Shown here piece after piece: positions 1 through 5,948 of a stretch of 6,159 bases of DNA. Position numbers and translations under genes: made by a program. Below the pieces are notes generated by a model. That model did not search any database. It had not been told where the DNA came from and worked only from the letters and a program-made list of their open reading frames with translations. The first letter of the stretch is position 1. Every line of letters begins with the position of its first letter. The DNA is from Actinomycetota bacterium (GTDB taxonomy: Bacteria; Actinomycetota; Humimicrobiia; Humimicrobiales; Humimicrobiaceae): positions 1 to 6,159 of the forward strand of contig VGAU01000115.1 of NCBI GenBank assembly GCA_016870675.1, given 5' to 3'.

Positions 1-479
1 GCTGCAGGTCCACCGCTGGACCCGCCCGGCACCCTGTCAGTATCCCATGGGTTTTTAACAGTCCCGAAATAGGAGTTTTCATTGGATGAGCCCATTGCAA
101 ACTCATCCATATTTGCCTTTCCAGTCAGTATATAATTCTGGCTTTCCAGTCTGTCAATTACCGTAGCATTATATATAGGGATATAGTTTTCTAAAATTCT
201 GGATGCGCAGGTTGTAGTTATATTTTTGGTACATATATTGTCTTTTATGGCAATTGGTATGCCCATAAAATCTTCTATATCACTGCCGGCGCCAATAAGC
301 TTATCTACTTTCCCTGCCCTGGATAAGGCACTTTCCTTCTCCAGCCTGATATATGAATTTAGCCTGTCATCAACCTCTTCAATTCTCAAATGGATGCTTT
401 CAACAATTTCAGCGCATGATATCTGTCTTTTTTCCAGCCTGTCTTTAAGCTGGTGAGCAGTAAGATAATGAATTTCCAA
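1..479 (-). CDS. gatA: Glu-tRNA(Gln)/Asp-tRNA(Asn) amidotransferase subunit A, N-terminal part (cut by window edge)
   Basis: Amidase subunit of GatCAB. It releases ammonia from glutamine, which is used to convert Glu-tRNA(Gln) or Asp-tRNA(Asn) to the amidated form in the cytoplasm. The visible 159 codons show the amidase-signature fold: GIPIAIKDN with the catalytic Lys at residue 79, then TGKANMDEFAMGSS (119-132), and VPGGSSGGPA (150-159), whose first Ser is residue 154. These numbers agree with the Lys79 and Ser154 I recall for the S. aureus enzyme. The nucleophile Ser of the triad (expected near residue 178) lies beyond the left edge. The start is a TTG at 479-477, placed by AAGGAG at 490-485 with 5 nt spacing and by the alignment of residue numbers. 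It begins 20 nt after the gatC stop, so the two are almost surely co-transcribed. The frame is open to base 1; no defects are seen. gatB is expected next, outside the window. Confidence 0.96.
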   Translation of the reverse strand, partial: MEIHYLTAHQLKDRLEKRQISCAEIVESIHLRIEEVDDRLNSYIRLEKESALSRAGKVDKLIGAGSDIEDFMGIPIAIKDNICTKNITTTCASRILENYIPIYNATVIDRLESQNYILTGKANMDEFAMGSSNENSYFGTVKNPWDTDRVPGGSSGGPA

Positions 480-499
480 AATTTCTCCTTACTAGTTTA

Positions 500-787
500 C
501 TAGTCTATTTTTGGCACTTTAAAGCCATCATTTGCCTCATCAGGGGCATTTTTAAGCGCGGACTCCTGGGTAACTGATTTTTCTGCCATATCCTCCCTGA
601 AAACATTCTTTATATCCAGTATATGTGATGTCGGCGGAATTCCTTCGGTATTTACACTGCTTACATTAGCAACGTGGTCCAGTATCCTGTCCAGTTGAGA
701 GGTAATTTTTTCTATATCCTTTTCACCGAATTCCAGTTCCGCCAATTCTGCTACATGCTTCACATCATCTTTAGAAATTCTTTCCAT
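500..787 (-). CDS. gatC: Glu-tRNA(Gln)/Asp-tRNA(Asn) amidotransferase subunit C
   Basis: Small subunit of GatCAB that wraps around GatA and GatB and stabilises the complex. At 95 aa it has the normal family length. Family landmarks in order: an N-terminal helix with HVAELAELEF (residues 11-20), QLDRILDHVANV (31-42), a GIPPTSH turn (49-55), NVFREDM (61-67), LKNAPDEANDGFKVPKI (78-94). The ATG at 787-785 has AAAGGA six nt upstream. The stop TAG at 502-500 is 20 nt before gatA, and the gatA Shine-Dalgarno sits in that gap. The order gatC-gatA is the usual one. On the other side a 103-nt gap with a hairpin separates it from the protease gene, so gatCA may have its own promoter or depend on read-through from ligA; I see no clear promoter there. 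Confidence 0.97.
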   Translation of the reverse strand: MERISKDDVKHVAELAELEFGEKDIEKITSQLDRILDHVANVSSVNTEGIPPTSHILDIKNVFREDMAEKSVTQESALKNAPDEANDGFKVPKID

Positions 788-823
788 AAACTATCCTTTT
801 TTGAAAATCTTTTGCTAATTCAT

Positions 824-844
824 CCCCGCTACAAGCGGACGGGG
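824..844 (+). other. GC-rich hairpin between gatC and the protease gene
   Basis: CCCCG (824-828) can pair with CGGGG (840-844), and the overlapping CCGCT (826-830) can pair with AGCGG (834-838), so two stems compete. The stem is followed on the plus strand by TTTT (845-848) and a second G-rich block ending in TTTTT (858-862). That is terminator-like for plus-strand transcription, yet both flanking genes are on the minus strand and no T-run follows the stem in their direction. It could be a plus-strand terminator against antisense reading, a weak attenuator inside the ligA-gat transcript, or a relic of an IS200/IS605-type element end, which often carries a hairpin of this shape. Function is not settled. 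Confidence 0.5.
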
Positions 845-890
845 TTTTCTTGGCGGGTTTTTATAACATTTTAACAAATATTTTTCCCTA

Positions 891-1649
891 TTAATACATT
901 TTTATAATTTCCAGCCTTCCCAGTAAAATCAATATTAGAATAAGGTTGTACACTCCATGCAAAAAGATTGGCATAAGCAGGGATTTTGTTTTTTCGAACA
1001 GATAAGCTAGAAGCCACCCAATAATTATAAGAGGTATGAAACTATATAATTCCAGGTGGACTATTGCAAATAAAAAAGAGGATAAAAGCAGTGCAACATT
1101 GACGCCCCAGCTTTTCTTAAATGCTGAGTACAAAAATCCTCTGAAAAAAACTTCTTCGCTAAAAGGTGCAATCACCGCCACTACTACAAGCAGGATATTG
1201 CTTGATATGCTTCTGTTTCCAACAAGTATTTCAATCTTGCTCCCAGGGTTTTCTATCCCAAACAGTGAATTCATTAAAAACATATATAGAAAGCTGACAA
1301 AAAAAATAGCAAGCAGTGAAAGAAAAGAGTACCAGATAGTTTTTGCGATACTGTAATACCGTAGTCCCAGATCCCTTAAATTTGATTTCCTCCTGAATAT
1401 GGCAAAAAACCAGACCACCGCCAGCATAAGCGCTGTCTGAATTCCATATAACACAGTAAAGCTTGCATTGCTAATATTGGAAGAGTTAAAGAACTGCTCG
1501 CCATCCAGTACTTCAAACAGTTTTGCAGACCCAAAATAAATGCCTACAAGTGCAACCGTCAAAAAAGCCAGTGAGATTACAGCATCAATGGCATTCCACT
1601 TTATATTTAAAACATTGTTCTGTTTTTCAGTTGAATTTGCCTCTTTCAA
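891..1649 (-). CDS. CPBP-family intramembrane metalloprotease (CAAX protease / Abi family)
   Basis: Predicted multi-pass membrane protein of 252 aa with the three hallmark motifs of the CPBP family (PF02517): SEEVFFRG (residues 164-171, catalytic Glu165-Glu166 and Arg170), FAIVHL (194-199, His198) and HGVYN (231-235, His231 and Asn235). Hydrophobic segments lie roughly at 21-41, 64-84, 104-128, 151-165, 183-218 and 226-245. Members include eukaryotic prenyl-protein proteases and bacterial proteins tied to bacteriocin self-immunity; the substrate here cannot be inferred. The start is a TTG at 1649-1647 with GGTGA 4 nt upstream. The frame is open for 18 codons further upstream to a TAA inside the ligA end, with no ATG, GTG or TTG, so TTG is the best choice. 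It starts 35 nt after the ligA stop with no terminator between, which suggests co-transcription and possible translational coupling. All catalytic motifs are intact. Confidence 0.93.
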   Translation of the reverse strand: MKEANSTEKQNNVLNIKWNAIDAVISLAFLTVALVGIYFGSAKLFEVLDGEQFFNSSNISNASFTVLYGIQTALMLAVVWFFAIFRRKSNLRDLGLRYYSIAKTIWYSFLSLLAIFFVSFLYMFLMNSLFGIENPGSKIEILVGNRSISSNILLVVVAVIAPFSEEVFFRGFLYSAFKKSWGVNVALLLSSFLFAIVHLELYSFIPLIIIGWLLAYLFEKTKSLLMPIFLHGVYNLILILILLGRLEIIKMY

Positions 1650-1684
1650 TTTATCACCAATCGTATTTAAAAACTTATAAAAAC

Positions 1685-3829
1685 TTAGTCCTTTATCATT
1701 TTCTTAAATTCTTCTTCAGATATTAATCTGATATTATACCTTCGGGCATCGTCCAATTTACTTCCAGTACTCTCGCCCACAAGAACAGCATCGGTACCTC
1801 TGCTGACGCTTGAAGTTACTCTGCCTCCAAAATTTTCAATAATCTCTTTAGCCTCGTCCCTTGAAAAATCATTCAATTTGCCGGTAAGAACAAATGTCTT
1901 GCCTGCAAAGGCTTCCTTCTTTAAAACTTTTTTTAACTCCGAGCTGAAATTGACTCCGGCTTTTCTTAATTTCTCTATTACTTTAAGATTTTGCTCCTGC
2001 TTGAAAAAGGAAATTATACTTTCTGCTATTTTTGGTCCAATCTCCTTTATTTCTTCAATTTCCTCGTATCCTGCATGCATCAAACTGTCAAGGTCCGCAA
2101 ACACTCTTGTAAACACATCCGCAGTATGGGAGCCAACATATCTGATTCCCATTGCAAAAAGAAGCCTTGACAATGGTTTTTTCTTGCTTTTCTCTATTGC
2201 ACCAAGAAGATTTTTAGTCGACTTTTCTTTAAAATTTTCCAGTGAAAAAATATCATCATACTTCAGGTAATAAATATCCGCTGAATCTTTGATTAACTTT
2301 TTATCCAGGAGCTTCTCCACAATAGCAGGCCCCAGTCCTTCTACATCCATAGCCCCTTTTGAAGCAAAGTGAACGATCCTCTCGTACTGCTGGGCAGGGC
2401 ATGCCATTGAAGTACACCGTAGTGCCACCTCTCCTTCAGGTTTTATAACATCAGACCCGCACACAGGGCACTTATCGGGCATCCTGAATTCTTTCTGGCT
2501 GCCGTCTCTTCTTTCTTTTATAACCTTTACAATTTCGGGTATGACATCTCCTGCCTTATGCACCACCACCCAGTCACCGACTTTGACATCTTTTCTTCTT
2601 ATCTCATCTTCATTGTGCAGGGTAGCATGGGAGATAGTAGATCCTGCCACTGTTACCGGCCTGAGGACTGCCACTGGAGTTAGTGCCCCGGTTCTGCCAA
2701 CACTTACCTTTATATCCACAATACATGTAACTTCCTCTTCGGGAGGGAATTTATAGGCAATGGCCCATCTGGGGTTTCTGGAGGTCTGGCCCAGCTTTTG
2801 CTGATAGGTAAAATCATTTACTTTTATAACAACCCCATCCGTTTCGTATGGCAGGTCTTTCCGCTTCTCTTCCCAGCTTTCAAGGTATCTTTTAATCTCG
2901 TCAAGACCTGCTGCCTTTCTTATATTCGGATTTATTCTCAGTCCAACCTCCGCAAGATAATTTAACATTTCATAATGGCTGGCAATATCAAGCTCACCTG
3001 AAGCCACTGCTCCATATATAAATATATTCAATCTTCTGCTGGCAGTATTTTTGGGGTCTATTTGCCGGAGTGACCCTGCAGCGGCATTTCTGGGATTGGC
3101 AAAGGTGGCAAGCCCTTCCTCCTCCCTTTCGGTATTTATTCTTTTAAATTCATCTTTCGCAAGATAGACCTCTCCCCTTACTTCCAATCTTGACGGGATC
3201 TTTACGCCCGTTCTCTTAAACAGCCTTAAGGGAATTGCCCTTATAGTTTTCAAATTGGAGGTTATGTCTTCTCCCAGAATACCGTCTCCCCTGGTAGCGC
3301 CTCTTGAAAATCTTCCATCCTCATACACCAGCGAGACTGCTGACCCGTCTATTTTTAGCTCACAGACAAACTCTACTTCATTTTCTGCAGCTGACAAATC
3401 CCTGTAAACCCTGTCCAGGAAATCTTTTAGCTCTCTATAGTCAAATGCATCCTGTAGGCTCAGCATCCTCTCTCCATGCTCTACGGTACTGAAACCTCCT
3501 TCCAGGGGTGCTCCAATTCTCTGAGTGGGAGAGTCTTCTGTTATTAGTTCCGGGTATTTTTTTTCAAGCATTGAGAGGTTGCGGAGCAGCATATCATACT
3601 GGTGATCACTTATAATGGGATTGTCTTTAATATAATAGTAATAATTATGTCTTGCTATTTCATCCCTTATAGCATTTACCGTTCCCTCCGGATCTTTGAC
3701 TTTTTCAGCATCTATGTTGAGAAGGGTTTCCAATACGTCCAGGGAAACATCAGTTTTGTTATCGGCAGTTATTTTATCAGCAGCTTTTTTATCACTGCCT
3801 TCGTTATTTTCATATTCTTCTTTTTTCAT
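1685..3829 (-). CDS. ligA: NAD-dependent DNA ligase LigA
   Basis: Seals nicks in duplex DNA during replication and repair, using NAD+ to form a ligase-AMP intermediate. Domains in order: Ia NMN-binding region (about 50-110, with YYYYIKDNP and SDHQYD), adenylation domain with the KIDG motif (catalytic Lys159), RGE (Glu220) and DGVVIKV (Lys336), OB fold (about 362-445, with VGRTGALTPVA), a four-Cys zinc finger (Cys454, 457, 472, 477), helix-hairpin-helix domain (about 490-610) and a C-terminal BRCT domain (about 638-714, FVLTGKL and FGG). All key residues are present. At 714 aa it is about 40 residues longer than usual; the excess is a charged N-terminal stretch (1-40). The ATG at 3829-3827 lacks a good Shine-Dalgarno. 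A TTG at Leu33 is an alternative start but also lacks one. It is the first gene of the minus-strand cluster. Confidence 0.98.
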   Translation of the reverse strand: MKKEEYENNEGSDKKAADKITADNKTDVSLDVLETLLNIDAEKVKDPEGTVNAIRDEIARHNYYYYIKDNPIISDHQYDMLLRNLSMLEKKYPELITEDSPTQRIGAPLEGGFSTVEHGERMLSLQDAFDYRELKDFLDRVYRDLSAAENEVEFVCELKIDGSAVSLVYEDGRFSRGATRGDGILGEDITSNLKTIRAIPLRLFKRTGVKIPSRLEVRGEVYLAKDEFKRINTEREEEGLATFANPRNAAAGSLRQIDPKNTASRRLNIFIYGAVASGELDIASHYEMLNYLAEVGLRINPNIRKAAGLDEIKRYLESWEEKRKDLPYETDGVVIKVNDFTYQQKLGQTSRNPRWAIAYKFPPEEEVTCIVDIKVSVGRTGALTPVAVLRPVTVAGSTISHATLHNEDEIRRKDVKVGDWVVVHKAGDVIPEIVKVIKERRDGSQKEFRMPDKCPVCGSDVIKPEGEVALRCTSMACPAQQYERIVHFASKGAMDVEGLGPAIVEKLLDKKLIKDSADIYYLKYDDIFSLENFKEKSTKNLLGAIEKSKKKPLSRLLFAMGIRYVGSHTADVFTRVFADLDSLMHAGYEEIEEIKEIGPKIAESIISFFKQEQNLKVIEKLRKAGVNFSSELKKVLKKEAFAGKTFVLTGKLNDFSRDEAKEIIENFGGRVTSSVSRGTDAVLVGESTGSKLDDARRYNIRLISEEEFKKMIKD

Positions 3830-3893
3830 AATGCTGACTTTTAAGAATAAAAAAATACTATTAAAAATTATTTAATGGAAATAATTTTATACC

Positions 3894-3902
3894 ATTATAG
3901 CA
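3894..3902 (-). promoter_or_regulatory. Extended -10 promoter for ligA
   Basis: The minus strand reads TGCTATAAT here: a perfect TATAAT with the TG of an extended -10 element. Transcription would start near 3887 and leave a leader of about 57 nt before the ligA ATG. No good -35 hexamer lies 16-18 nt further upstream, which is tolerated when an extended -10 is present. The background is very AT-rich, so chance matches to TATAAT are not rare. Confidence 0.45.
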
Positions 3903-4232
3903 TATATTCGTAGTGAACTTTTTTGGAAAAATAAAGAAATGGTTAAAATAAATGGAGCGTCTTACAGGATGAAAGAAACAAAAGAATATTTTAAAAAACA
4001 GAATTAATTATTAATAAGCAGCATAGTTTTCGATTAAAATTTGGTACATCTTTCAATTGCAAGCAAAAATACTAATTTTTTTCTGCTTCTTCCACATTCC
4101 TATCCTGACCAAAAATGCCTAATTTTATACACTCAGCTACAAATATATTCTCCTCTTTAGTGAACTATAATATATTTCCAAAATTATTTTATTATTGATA
4201 TATAAATAAATAAAAATATATTCAAAATAGTC
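3903..4232. other. AT-rich divergent spacer with no gene seen
   Basis: Between the ligA promoter and the riboswitch promoter I find no ORF with a credible ribosome site, no tRNA and no strong hairpin. An ATG at about 3969 opens only 12 codons and is not supported. A TATAAT at 4166-4171 lacks a matching -35. The spacer may hold operators for either divergent transcript, but nothing specific can be named. Confidence 0.5.
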
Positions 4233-4261
4233 TTGACATATATAATTAAAAGTATTAATGT
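4233..4261 (+). promoter_or_regulatory. Putative promoter of the riboswitch-CAP gene transcript
   Basis: A consensus -35 TTGACA at 4233-4238 is followed 17 nt later by TAATGT (4256-4261), which matches the -10 consensus at only three positions. The placement is right for a transcript that starts near 4268 and reaches the aptamer about 50 nt later. A nearby TATAAT at 4241-4246 overlaps the spacer and would need a poor -35. The perfect TTGACA is the main support; the -10 assignment is uncertain. Confidence 0.4.
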
Positions 4262-4316
4262 TTATATTAAAAATAATAATAAAAGTTATTTTGATAATTT
4301 AATATAAAATTTATTT

Positions 4317-4400
4317 AAGTAATAGAGGCTAAGACTTACATTCTATCATCTTGGGCACCTTAGGAATGTAACGAGTAAGTGGTGCAACCGGCTATTATTT
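4317..4400 (+). ncRNA. Class II cyclic di-GMP riboswitch aptamer (c-di-GMP-II)
   Basis: Leader RNA element that senses the second messenger c-di-GMP. What is seen: P1 pairs AAGTAATAG (4317-4325) with CTATTATTT (4392-4400). P2 pairs TTACATTC (4336-4343) with GAATGTAA (4364-4371). The P2 loop carries TTGGGCACC (4351-4359), whose GCACC pairs with GGTGC (4381-4385) as a pseudoknot. The strand GAGTAAGTGGTGCAACCG (4373-4390) closes the core. From memory, the Clostridium acetobutylicum c-di-GMP-II aptamer of known structure has the same layout, with TTGGGCAC in the loop and GAGTTAGTAGTGCAACCG on the 3' side, so both conserved blocks match nearly base for base. P1 is unusually AT-rich. The aptamer ends 96 nt before the start codon of the CAP-domain gene it presumably controls. 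Not confirmed by a covariance search. Confidence 0.88.
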
Positions 4401-4468
4401 TTTTTACCGCTAATAACCTGATTAATAAAAAATTATTTATAAGTTTAAAGTAAGCCATTTAGCCTCTA
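4323..4468 (+). promoter_or_regulatory. Riboswitch expression platform: long-range 10-bp helix competing with the aptamer
   Basis: TAGAGGCTAA (4323-4332) is perfectly complementary to TTAGCCTCTA (4459-4468). The left arm overlaps the top of P1 (4323-4325) and the 5' side of the ligand-binding core, so the helix and the folded aptamer exclude each other. A second hairpin, 4390-4397 with 4411-4418 (seven of eight pairs), takes up the 3' strand of P1 and nests inside the long helix. Together they form a coherent ligand-free fold. The right arm ends 2 nt before AGGTG (4471-4475), so translation or RNA stability is a likely output. A run of eight T (4398-4405) directly abuts P1. The sign of control (on or off) cannot be read with confidence. 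Confidence 0.65.
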
Positions 4469-4496
4469 ACAGGTGTTTTAACTATATGAGACTAAA

Positions 4497-5453
4497 ATGG
4501 CTAAAAAATTTACTAAGAAAAAACTTTTTCTGCTAACACTACCCATAGCAGCAATACTCATCGTTGGTCTTCTGCTTTTAAACCTCGATTTTACCAATAT
4601 CCAGGTAAGAGGCAGCTCCAATGATGGGGTTACAGCATTTGTAACCCGTATGTATCAACAGACACTGAACAGACAGCCTGATCCTCAGGGATTAGCCAGC
4701 TGGGTAAATGGATTAAAGTCCGGTGAATTAAGCGGAGCAAATGTAGCCAGAAACTTCATATTCAGCCAAGAATTTACAAACAAAAATCTAAGCAATGAGC
4801 AGTTTCTGAATGTAATGTACAAAGCATTCTTCAACAGGGCCCCTGATCCCGGAGGCTACAACGGATGGCTTGCGAAACTGGAAAGCGGAAAAAGCAGAGA
4901 ATATGTATTGGCAAGATTTGTAAACTCTCAAGAATTTAACAACCTTTGCCAAGAGTACGAAATAAACCTGGGCTCTCTTAAAGTCTCCACAGCTAGCACC
5001 AGTACATATGCATACCCTGAAGCAAACATTGCCCAGAATGCATCTGCTGATTCTGCCAATCTCAGTGTATATGAGCAGCAGGTACTGGCCCTTTTAAATA
5101 ATATAAGGATGGCCAACGGGCTAAGTCCTCTGGCCTCTAATCAGTCATTAACCGACATATCAAGGACCAGAAGCGCTGATATGCTAGATAGGGATTACTT
5201 TTCACATTATACCCCTGAAGGCGCAAACATATTCAATATACTAAGGGCTAATGGAATTAGCTACAAAAACGCAGGTGAAAACCTAGCCCAGTCCATGCCT
5301 GCTTCAGCAGGAAGCCCGGAGGCTTTTGTTAATGCCTGGATGAACAGCTCCGCCCATGCTGCAAACATCCTAAAGCCTCAGTATGCAAGGATTGGAATAG
5401 GTTTAGCAGAAAACAATGGCAGAAGAGTGGTTACCACAGTGTTTATGAATTAA
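4497..5453 (+). CDS. Membrane-anchored or secreted DUF4214 x2 - CAP/SCP domain protein
   Basis: Extracytoplasmic protein of 318 aa. A basic N-terminus (MAKKFTKKK) precedes one hydrophobic segment (about 10-30), a signal peptide or anchor; no lipobox or clear cleavage site is seen. Two DUF4214 repeats follow (about 43-93 and 99-148), each with a Y-x(4)-N-R-x-PDP-x-G core (NRQPDPQG 58-65, NRAPDPGG 113-120), a Trp about seven residues on and a closing SQEF. After a Ser/Thr/Ala-rich linker (about 162-188) comes a CAP/SCP domain of the YkwD type (190-318) with His237 (FSHYTPEG), Glu261 (GENLA) and His287 (SSAHAANIL), the usual cavity residues, and the closing strand VVTTVFM. The biochemical role of bacterial CAP domains is unclear; cell-wall, adhesion and sporulation roles are proposed. 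A c-di-GMP-II riboswitch lies upstream. The ATG has only a weak GAG Shine-Dalgarno, while AGGTG at 4471-4475 is better spaced to an out-of-frame ATG at 4486. A hairpin follows, so it is probably monocistronic. Confidence 0.92.
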   Translation: MAKKFTKKKLFLLTLPIAAILIVGLLLLNLDFTNIQVRGSSNDGVTAFVTRMYQQTLNRQPDPQGLASWVNGLKSGELSGANVARNFIFSQEFTNKNLSNEQFLNVMYKAFFNRAPDPGGYNGWLAKLESGKSREYVLARFVNSQEFNNLCQEYEINLGSLKVSTASTSTYAYPEANIAQNASADSANLSVYEQQVLALLNNIRMANGLSPLASNQSLTDISRTRSADMLDRDYFSHYTPEGANIFNILRANGISYKNAGENLAQSMPASAGSPEAFVNAWMNSSAHAANILKPQYARIGIGLAENNGRRVVTTVFMN

Positions 5454-5484
5454 ACAGATTCTAAAAAGTATGAGGACGCCAAGA

Positions 5485-5517
5485 CAAACAGCCCAGGTTA
5501 ATTACCTGGGCTGTTTG
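5485..5517 (+). terminator. Strong hairpin after the CAP-domain gene, probable terminator
   Basis: A perfect 14-bp stem with a 5-nt loop (TAATT, 5499-5503) pairs 5485-5498 with 5504-5517 and has a GCCCAGG core. It starts 31 nt after the stop codon of the CAP gene. The T-run is poor: TTT lies in the stem and is followed by GGGATTTAGG, so it is not a textbook intrinsic terminator. It may end transcription less efficiently or protect the 3' end of the mRNA. The near-symmetry would allow action on either strand. Confidence 0.6.
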
Positions 5518-5851
5518 GGATTTAGGAAAGTTTTTCAGTTCCTGATCAATATTTAATTTTATAGCGTTATAGTATAAATATCATATCTTTATCAATCTAT
5601 TATTATACATTTCTTACCTTTAAGTATTTCTCATGAAACTCAATAATTTGTAGCGCCATAAAAAATTAAGTCAGACCCCTTTCTTTCACCATCTAATGTT
5701 AACTCTATCAAGTCTGGATATTTAGAATTTGTTTCCGCTGTATTGTGAGGTTGCCTGAATTTCCTTTTCCGGGACTAAGTTAAATATAACAGACGGCCAG
5801 AAGACAGACAATATGAGCTTTTATATCAATTAGTGTTTTTTTAAGATAATC
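5518..5851. other. AT-rich intergenic stretch, no gene supported
   Basis: No ORF with start, ribosome site and recognisable product is seen on either strand. On the minus strand a 44-codon stop-to-stop frame (about 5649-5780) reads partly like protein (YPDLIELTLDGERKGSD) but has no start and no family match I know. AAGTCAGACCCCTTT (5668-5682) resembles sequence seen near REP-associated/IS200-like transposase genes, so this region may hold degraded mobile-element debris. Confidence 0.4.
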
Positions 5852-5878
5852 GTAACTATTCAGCATAAATAATATAGC
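5852..5878. repeat. Putative terminal inverted repeat of the IS66-type element
   Basis: GTAACTATTCAGC begins at 5852, 97 nt beyond the transposase stop. IS66-family elements typically begin with GTAA and have the transposase stop close to the end, so this is a sensible outer boundary. The 8 bp outside it (AGATAATC, 5844-5851) would be one copy of the target duplication. The other end is not in the window, so neither the inverted repeat nor the duplication can be verified. Confidence 0.4.
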
Positions 5879-5897
5879 AAAGTAATACATTGCTATA
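5873..5897 (-). terminator. Hairpin downstream of the transposase gene
   Basis: TATAGCAA (5873-5880) and TTGCTATA (5890-5897) form a perfect 8-bp stem around a 9-nt loop, inside the presumed end of the IS66 element. Read in the direction of the transposase gene it is followed by TTATTT, so it could end its transcript or block transcription crossing the element end. The stem is AU-rich and the T-run is broken, so the call is weak. Confidence 0.35.
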
Positions 5898-5948
5898 AAG
5901 GAGTTTTTTAAAAAAAGCTTCTAAATGATCTTTGAAAACATAATAGAG

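Noticed and set aside
226..456. Plus-strand ORF of 76 codons opposite gatA, and similar ORFs opposite ligA and the protease gene
   Set aside because: No ribosome sites or family features; each lies antisense to a well-supported gene.
491..504. Two ACTAGT palindromes between gatC and gatA
   Set aside because: Short AT-rich repeats covering the gatC stop; no evidence of a binding site.
3660..3685. Internal GGAGG followed by an ATG inside ligA, as an alternative start
   Set aside because: That ATG is out of frame and meets TAA after two codons, so it cannot start LigA.
3969..4007. Short plus-strand ORF of 12 codons (MKETKEYFKKQN)
   Set aside because: Too short, no convincing ribosome site and no family; expected by chance in A-rich sequence.
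4411..4425. AACCTGATTAATAA-like string resembling part of the TPP riboswitch
   Set aside because: The other conserved TPP blocks (CUGAGA, GCGUAGGGA) are absent, and the surrounding RNA fits c-di-GMP-II.
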